NCBI RefSeq assembly: GCF_018802765.1
Contig: NZ_CP069163.1
Span: forward strand, 2,118,311 to 2,182,310
DNA length: 64,000 nucleotides
Source of the DNA: Paludibacterium sp. B53371
Lineage (GTDB): Bacteria; Pseudomonadota; Gammaproteobacteria; Burkholderiales; Chromobacteriaceae
Direction of reading: 5' to 3'
The position numbers were made by a program, and so were the translations under genes. Numbering within the stretch: the stretch's first letter is position 1; the number at the start of each line of letters is the position of its first letter. Below, one piece after another: positions 58,535 through 64,000 of this stretch. The notes under the pieces were generated by a model that saw nothing but the letters and a program-made list of their open reading frames with translations, was not told the DNA's origin and did no database searches.

Positions 58535-59078
58535 CGGGCATTCTCCCTTCAAGATAAGCCTGCAGCCAGTACAGGCCGACCAGGCTCTTGCTGTCGCAGA
58601 TGGCTCCGTTCAGGGTCATGGCGGTCACTTCTGCCAGCGGCAGGGTCACCACCTCGAGAAACTCGCCGTCATCCAGCTGACGGGCAGACTGGCTCAGCCC
58701 GCGAGCCAGGAAATAGTGGATCTGTTCATCGGCATAACCGATGCAGGGATGTGCGGTTCCGAGGAAGACCCACTCGCGCGCCACATGGCCGGTTTCCTCC
58801 AGCAGCTCGCGCCGGCCGCAGGCCTCGTGCGACTCTCCCTGGTCCAGCTTGCCGGCCGGAATCTCCAGGAACTCGCGCCCCGAGGGATAGCGGTATTGCC
58901 GTTCCAGCACCACCTGCTGATCATCGGTGAGCGCCAGCACCGCGACGGCCCCGGGGTGACGGATATACTCACGCCAGCCCTCGCTGCCATCCGGCAGTTG
59001 AATCCGATCGCGTCGCACCTTGAGGAAGCCGCCCTCGAACACCAGCTGCGAATCAATCATCTTCTCGGTCAAATCCAC
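58524..59078 (-). CDS. NUDIX hydrolase (ADP-ribose pyrophosphatase-like)
   Basis: A 184-residue enzyme with a complete Nudix box (G-x5-E-x7-REL-x-EE-x-G) from GKLDQGE to REL-LEETG near residue 85. GTAHPCIGYADEQIHYFLA downstream is typical of the ADP-ribose/nucleoside-diphosphate-sugar branch (NudF). The GTG at 59078 with AAAGGG upstream is chosen; an ATG six codons later is possible. It is transcribed with the PilZ gene. Confidence 0.88.
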   Translation of the reverse strand: MDLTEKMIDSQLVFEGGFLKVRRDRIQLPDGSEGWREYIRHPGAVAVLALTDDQQVVLERQYRYPSGREFLEIPAGKLDQGESHEACGRRELLEETGHVAREWVFLGTAHPCIGYADEQIHYFLARGLSQSARQLDDGEFLEVVTLPLAEVTAMTLNGAICDSKSLVGLYWLQAYLEGRMPGAV

Positions 59079-59436
59079 GGCAACCCTTTCAAACCAAAAG
59101 CAAAAACCGTTCGATACAGCGATGCGCCATTGTACCGAGGCAAGCCAGCGACAAACACAAAATATTGAGTTCATTCTAGGACATGAACGCCAGATGTGCC
59201 GAAACCCAGCAAAAATGGTCTCTGGCGGCCAGTGCAAAAATACAACGCTGGCTCCCCCTCGCCCCCCCTCCCCGATGTCATATAACACTTGTCAAAGCAG
59301 CGGAAATAAATTAAACAAACGTTTGAATCAATTCCGGCGAGCGCGACCACGCCACAAGACAGCCCGAGCTGCATGCGACCGCGACCGCCCCGACTGAAGG
59401 CCCCCTGCCCAACCACAGCAAGACCAGGAGAAACTG
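59079..59436. other. Divergent intergenic region between NUDIX and acyl-CoA dehydrogenase genes
   Basis: 358 bases. The plus-strand promoter and palindrome of the dehydrogenase gene lie at 59289-59325. The NUDIX side is AT-rich (CACAAAATATTGAG, 59156-59169), a possible promoter region, but no pair of boxes is clear. A run of CCCCCTC-type bases at 59250-59275 is notable. No gene is evident. Confidence 0.5.
59289..59325 (+). promoter_or_regulatory. Promoter with overlapping palindromic operator upstream of acyl-CoA dehydrogenase
   Basis: TTGTCA (59289-59294), 17 bases, TAAACA (59312-59317). The -10 overlaps the perfect palindrome CAAACGTTTG (59316-59325). Palindromes of the form CAAAC/GTTTG are bound by TetR-type fatty-acid regulators such as PsrA, so repression relieved by acyl-CoA or fatty acid is plausible. 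Confidence 0.55.
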
Positions 59437-61206
<1,770 letters not shown>

Positions 61207-61224
61207 GCCGGTTCTTTCACAACA

Positions 61225-61255
61225 AAAATGCCCCGCACACTGTGCGGGGCATTTT
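61225..61255. terminator. Bidirectional terminator after the acyl-CoA dehydrogenase gene
   Basis: AAAATGCCCCGCAC-ACT-GTGCGGGGCATTTT forms a 14-bp stem with A/T tracts at both ends, between convergent genes. Confidence 0.92.
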
Positions 61256-61273
61256 CATGACCGGCCGAGAGCG

Positions 61274-61942
61274 TTACTCGTCCTTGCCGCAGCACGCCTT
61301 GTACTTCTTGCCGCTGCCGCACGGGCAGGGATCGTTGCGGCCCACCTTGTCTCCGTCACGGCGGATGGTGGCCGGCGCATTGGCCTTGGCATGCCAGTAA
61401 TTGAACACCGCCTGCACGGCATCCGGCAGCTGGTCGCGGAAATCATCCAGTTCTTCCGGACTGAAATCCACCAGATCGTCGCCGTCGTCTTCCTCGAACA
61501 TGCCGCCCAGCGCCATCACCGGCAGCAGCAGCTCCTCGAAACCCTCGTCGTCGGCCTTGTCGAACCAGTCGGTCGGCACGCTGTCGAGGGCATACAGATA
61601 GGCATTGCACCAGGGCCAGTAATCGGCCTCGTCCGAGTCTTCCTCGGCATACAGGATCAGGTCCAGCGGCGCTTTCGCGGCCAGGGCATCCGCCGTGGCG
61701 TGGTAGAGCTTTTCCAGCAGGGTCTGCAACTCGGCCTTGTCGGCCTCGTTGGCAAAGGCCGGCGCATCGCCCAGCACTTCCGACCACCAGAACGAAGCCG
61801 GTACTTCATCCGGGCCGCTGATCAGCGCCGCGAAAAAGCCTTGCACCTCATCCGGACGCATGGTGCTGCCTGCGGCAGACAGCGGATTGAGCAGATGTTC
61901 CAGGCGAGCCAGGTCTTGATCGTCGAATACGGTGGCACTCAT
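61274..61942 (-). CDS. UPF0149 (YecA-like) protein with SEC-C zinc motif
   Basis: 222 residues. An acidic helical UPF0149 domain (about 5-190) is followed by a C-terminal SEC-C motif, [19 protein letters not shown], which binds zinc and in SecA contacts SecB or ribosomes. The ATG at 61942 follows GAGGAAG. Similar proteins (YecA) have been linked to SecA or ribosome association; function here is inferred only. Confidence 0.88.
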   Translation of the reverse strand: MSATVFDDQDLARLEHLLNPLSAAGSTMRPDEVQGFFAALISGPDEVPASFWWSEVLGDAPAFANEADKAELQTLLEKLYHATADALAAKAPLDLILYAEEDSDEADYWPWCNAYLYALDSVPTDWFDKADDEGFEELLLPVMALGGMFEEDDGDDLVDFSPEELDDFRDQLPDAVQAVFNYWHAKANAPATIRRDGDKVGRNDPCPCGSGKKYKACCGKDE

Positions 61943-62140
61943 GATGCTTCCTCGGTGAAGGGTTGGGGCGAATTGTAGCCAATAACGCCGCCGCTTGTGG
62001 GACATTCGTCAAATATCATTGTCATGGCGCATGGGCAGGCCACCGGCAATGGCAAAATTTGCGCTTTGGCCGCCATCACTTAAGATTAAACGCTACAATC
62101 GCGCCCTGAGACCGGGCAAACCGGCAAAGCAGAGAAAAAC

Positions 62141-62518
62141 ATGGAACAGGACACTTACACCATCTCCGAACTGGCCCGCGACCTGGACGTCACCGCGCGC
62201 ACCATCCGCTTCTACGAAGAACAGGGGCTGATCGAACCAGAGCGCCGGGGACAGCAGCGCATCTTCACCCGCCGCGACCGCGCACGGCTGAAACTGATCC
62301 TGCGCGGCAAGCGCATCGGCCTGTCGCTGGCCGAAATCCGCGAAATTCTCGACCTCTACCAGCGCGCCCGCGACGAAGCACAACAATCCCATCTGCTGCT
62401 GCAACTGCTGACCGAACGCCGCGACCAGCTGCTGCGCCAGCGCCAGGACATCGACGAAGTCCTGCAGGAAATCGACGTTCTGTCGGCCCATTGCCGCGAG
62501 GTCATCGCCAGCATCTGA
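62141..62518 (+). CDS. liuR: MerR-family regulator of leucine/branched-chain catabolism (LiuR-like)
   Basis: A 125-residue MerR protein. The DNA-binding domain (YTISELARDLDVTARTIRFY, GLIEPERRGQQRIF) is followed by a dimerisation coiled coil; no metal-binding Cys pair is present. It precedes liuA and liuB, where LiuR is normally encoded, with a perfect 16-bp palindrome between it and liuA. A TACAAT box about 40 bases upstream is its likely -10. Confidence 0.88.
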   Translation: MEQDTYTISELARDLDVTARTIRFYEEQGLIEPERRGQQRIFTRRDRARLKLILRGKRIGLSLAEIREILDLYQRARDEAQQSHLLLQLLTERRDQLLRQRQDIDEVLQEIDVLSAHCREVIASI

Positions 62519-62569
62519 GTCCCTGAAGTACACGCTGCTCCGCCCGCGGTCCACGCCGAATACGTATTG

Positions 62570-62585
62570 ACGTTTACGTAAACGT
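62570..62585. promoter_or_regulatory. Candidate LiuR operator at the liuA promoter
   Basis: ACGTTTACGTAAACGT is a perfect 16-bp palindrome, 38 bases before the liuA ATG. It overlaps TTGACG (62567-62572), a -35-like box. The motif resembles sites described for LiuR in other proteobacteria (TTGACGTnnACGTCAA type). Confidence 0.65.
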
Positions 62586-62623
62586 AATGGATGATTAATG
62601 CATACACCACAGGGAGAGACACC

Positions 62624-63760
62624 ATGGATCAGCAAAGCCTCGACATGCTGCGAGACAGCGTGCGCGATTTCGCCACGCAGGAAATTGCCCCGCGCGCCGC
62701 CGACATCGATCGCGATAATCTGTTTCCGGCCGACCTGTGGCGCAAGATGGGAGACCTGGGTCTCCTGGGCATCACGGTCTCCGAGGCTTTCGGCGGCAGC
62801 GAACTGGGCTATTTGGCGCAGATCGTGGCGATGGAAGAAATCAGCCGCGCCTCGGCTTCGGTCGGTCTGTCCTACGGCGCGCACGCCAATCTGTGCGTCA
62901 ACCAGATCTTCCGCAATGGCAACGAAGCACAGAAACGCCGTTTCCTGCCCAAACTGATCAGCGGTGAGCATGTCGGGGCGCTGGCGATGTCCGAGCCCAA
63001 TGCCGGATCCGACGTCGTCAGCATGCAGCTCAAGGCCCGCGAGGACGGTGATCACTATGTGCTCAACGGTTCGAAGATGTGGATCACCAACGGGGGCGAC
63101 GCCGATGTGCTGGTGATCTACGCCAAGACCTCGGACCGGGACATCACCGCCTTCCTGGTAGAGAAAGGCATGCCGGGCTTCTCCTTCGGCAACAAGCTGG
63201 ACAAGCTGGGCATGCGCGGCTCCAACACCTACCCGCTGTTCTTCGACGAAGTCCGCGTGCCGCGTGCCAATGTACTGGGCGAAGTCGGCGGCGGCGTCAA
63301 AGTCCTGATGAGTGGTCTGGACTACGAACGCGCCGTGCTGGCAGCCGGCCCGCTGGGCATCATGCAAGCCTGTCTGGACCTGGCCCTGCCCTACCTGAAG
63401 GAACGCAAGCAGTTCGGTCGTGCCATCGGCGACTTCCAGCTGATGCAGGGCAAACTGGCCGATATGTATGTCTCGCTTTCAGCCACCCGCGCCTACGTCT
63501 ACTCGGTCGGTACGGCGCTGGACAATGGTCTGGAAGGCCGCGTAGTACGCAAAGATGCCGCCGGCGCCATCCTGTTCGCGGCCGAGAAGGCCACGCAGAT
63601 GGCGCTGGAAACCATTCAGTGCCTGGGGGGCAACGGCTATATCAACGACTTCCCGGCCGGCCGCCTGCTGCGCGATGCCAAGCTGTATGAAATCGGCGCC
63701 GGCACCAGCGAAATCCGCCGCTGGCTGATCGGTCGCGAACTGATGGCCGAACAAGGCTGA
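62624..63760 (+). CDS. liuA: Isovaleryl-CoA dehydrogenase
   Basis: Oxidises isovaleryl-CoA to 3-methylcrotonyl-CoA in leucine breakdown. The 378-residue acyl-CoA dehydrogenase has [58 protein letters not shown] (the region of the isovaleryl-type catalytic Glu in YER) and [20 protein letters not shown]. At the C-terminal position used by other family members the sequence is [12 protein letters not shown], normal for this subclass. The start ATG 62624 has AGGGAGA upstream. liuB follows by 10 bases. Confidence 0.95.
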   Translation: MDQQSLDMLRDSVRDFATQEIAPRAADIDRDNLFPADLWRKMGDLGLLGITVSEAFGGSELGYLAQIVAMEEISRASASVGLSYGAHANLCVNQIFRNGNEAQKRRFLPKLISGEHVGALAMSEPNAGSDVVSMQLKAREDGDHYVLNGSKMWITNGGDADVLVIYAKTSDRDITAFLVEKGMPGFSFGNKLDKLGMRGSNTYPLFFDEVRVPRANVLGEVGGGVKVLMSGLDYERAVLAAGPLGIMQACLDLALPYLKERKQFGRAIGDFQLMQGKLADMYVSLSATRAYVYSVGTALDNGLEGRVVRKDAAGAILFAAEKATQMALETIQCLGGNGYINDFPAGRLLRDAKLYEIGAGTSEIRRWLIGRELMAEQG

Positions 63761-63770
63761 AGGAGCTGCC

Positions 63771-64000
63771 ATGGCCATCCTGGAAACCACGCTGTCCCCG
63801 CAGTCTGCCGACTTTCAGGCCAATAGCGCCGCCATGCGCGCGCTGGTCGACGATCTGCAGCAGAAACTGGCGCAAGTGGCACAGGGAGGGGGGGCGAGTG
63901 CCGCTGCCAGGCACACCGCACGCGGCAAGATGCTGGTGCGCGAGCGCATCGACCATCTGCTGGACGCCGACTCGCCCTTTCTCGAGCTGTCACCGCTGGC
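63771..64000 (+). CDS. liuB: Methylcrotonyl-CoA carboxylase carboxyltransferase subunit (5' part)
   Basis: The next leucine-catabolism step, carboxylating 3-methylcrotonyl-CoA with biotin. Only the first 76 codons are inside the window. ARHTARGKMLVRERIDHLLD and SPFLELSPL match the beta-subunit N-terminus. The ATG follows AGGAG by five bases. The gene continues beyond the window edge, so its integrity is unknown. Confidence 0.92.
   Translation, partial: MAILETTLSPQSADFQANSAAMRALVDDLQQKLAQVAQGGGASAAARHTARGKMLVRERIDHLLDADSPFLELSPL

Overview
The window reads as a chromosomal segment of a GC-rich betaproteobacterium, most likely order Neisseriales, family Chromobacteriaceae. This is an inference from protein character, gene order (rimP-nusA-infB-rbfA-truB-rpsO-pnp, dnaX-ybaB-recR, hrcA/recA-recX-alaS, rne divergent from rluC, fur divergent from bamE-dapB, a leucine-catabolism liu locus) and relatives of the Salmonella SPI-1 regulators HilA, SicA and InvF, which Chromobacterium also carries. 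No phage, insertion sequence, CRISPR array or rRNA was seen. One tRNA (Asn-GUU) is present.

Layout. 1-2.3 kb: an autotransporter with HAF-type repeats, its start codon buried in an mRNA hairpin. 2.3-11.3 kb (minus strand): the translation/RNA operon rimP-nusA-infB-rbfA-truB, then rpsO and pnp. 11.5-15.6 kb (plus): fadD, an ArsC-like reductase overlapping dapE, and a MarC-family membrane protein. 15.7-19.6 kb: two tandem secreted papain-type proteases with different C-terminal modules, then a frameshifted LysR remnant. 19.5-24.6 kb (minus): dnaX-ybaB-recR, mltB, hrcA. 24.8-29.1 kb (plus): recA-recX-alaS.

29.1-36.6 kb is an accessory block between alaS and tRNA-Asn. It holds a hybrid sensor kinase without a sensor domain, a TauE/SafE permease divergent from a LysR regulator, a minus-strand trio resembling InvF, SicA and HilA (activator, co-activator chaperone and master regulator of an SPI-1-type type III secretion system) with no secretion genes nearby, and a DinB-family protein. 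This trio is the most notable content.

36.6-46.3 kb: RNase E with a long leader holding a possible 41-codon ORF; divergent rluC-HAD phosphatase-Rieske-sppA in overlapping order; then motD, a RutE-like reductase, pyrD and a SlyB-like lipoprotein. 46.3-53.1 kb: fur-aat-bpt (minus), divergent bamE-dapB followed by an FecCD-type permease/ATPase pair, an AmpH-like hydrolase and a secreted DUF4232-like protein. 53.1-59.1 kb (minus): the prkA-yeaH-spoVR stress cluster behind a sigma-S-like promoter, plus PilZ and NUDIX genes. 59.4-64 kb: an acyl-CoA dehydrogenase with a palindrome on its -10, a UPF0149/SEC-C protein, and liuR-liuA-liuB (the last cut by the window edge).

Starts were moved inward from the longest reading frame where a ribosome binding site, signal peptide or family length supported it. 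Family assignments rest on motif recognition without a database search; promoter and operator calls are by eye.
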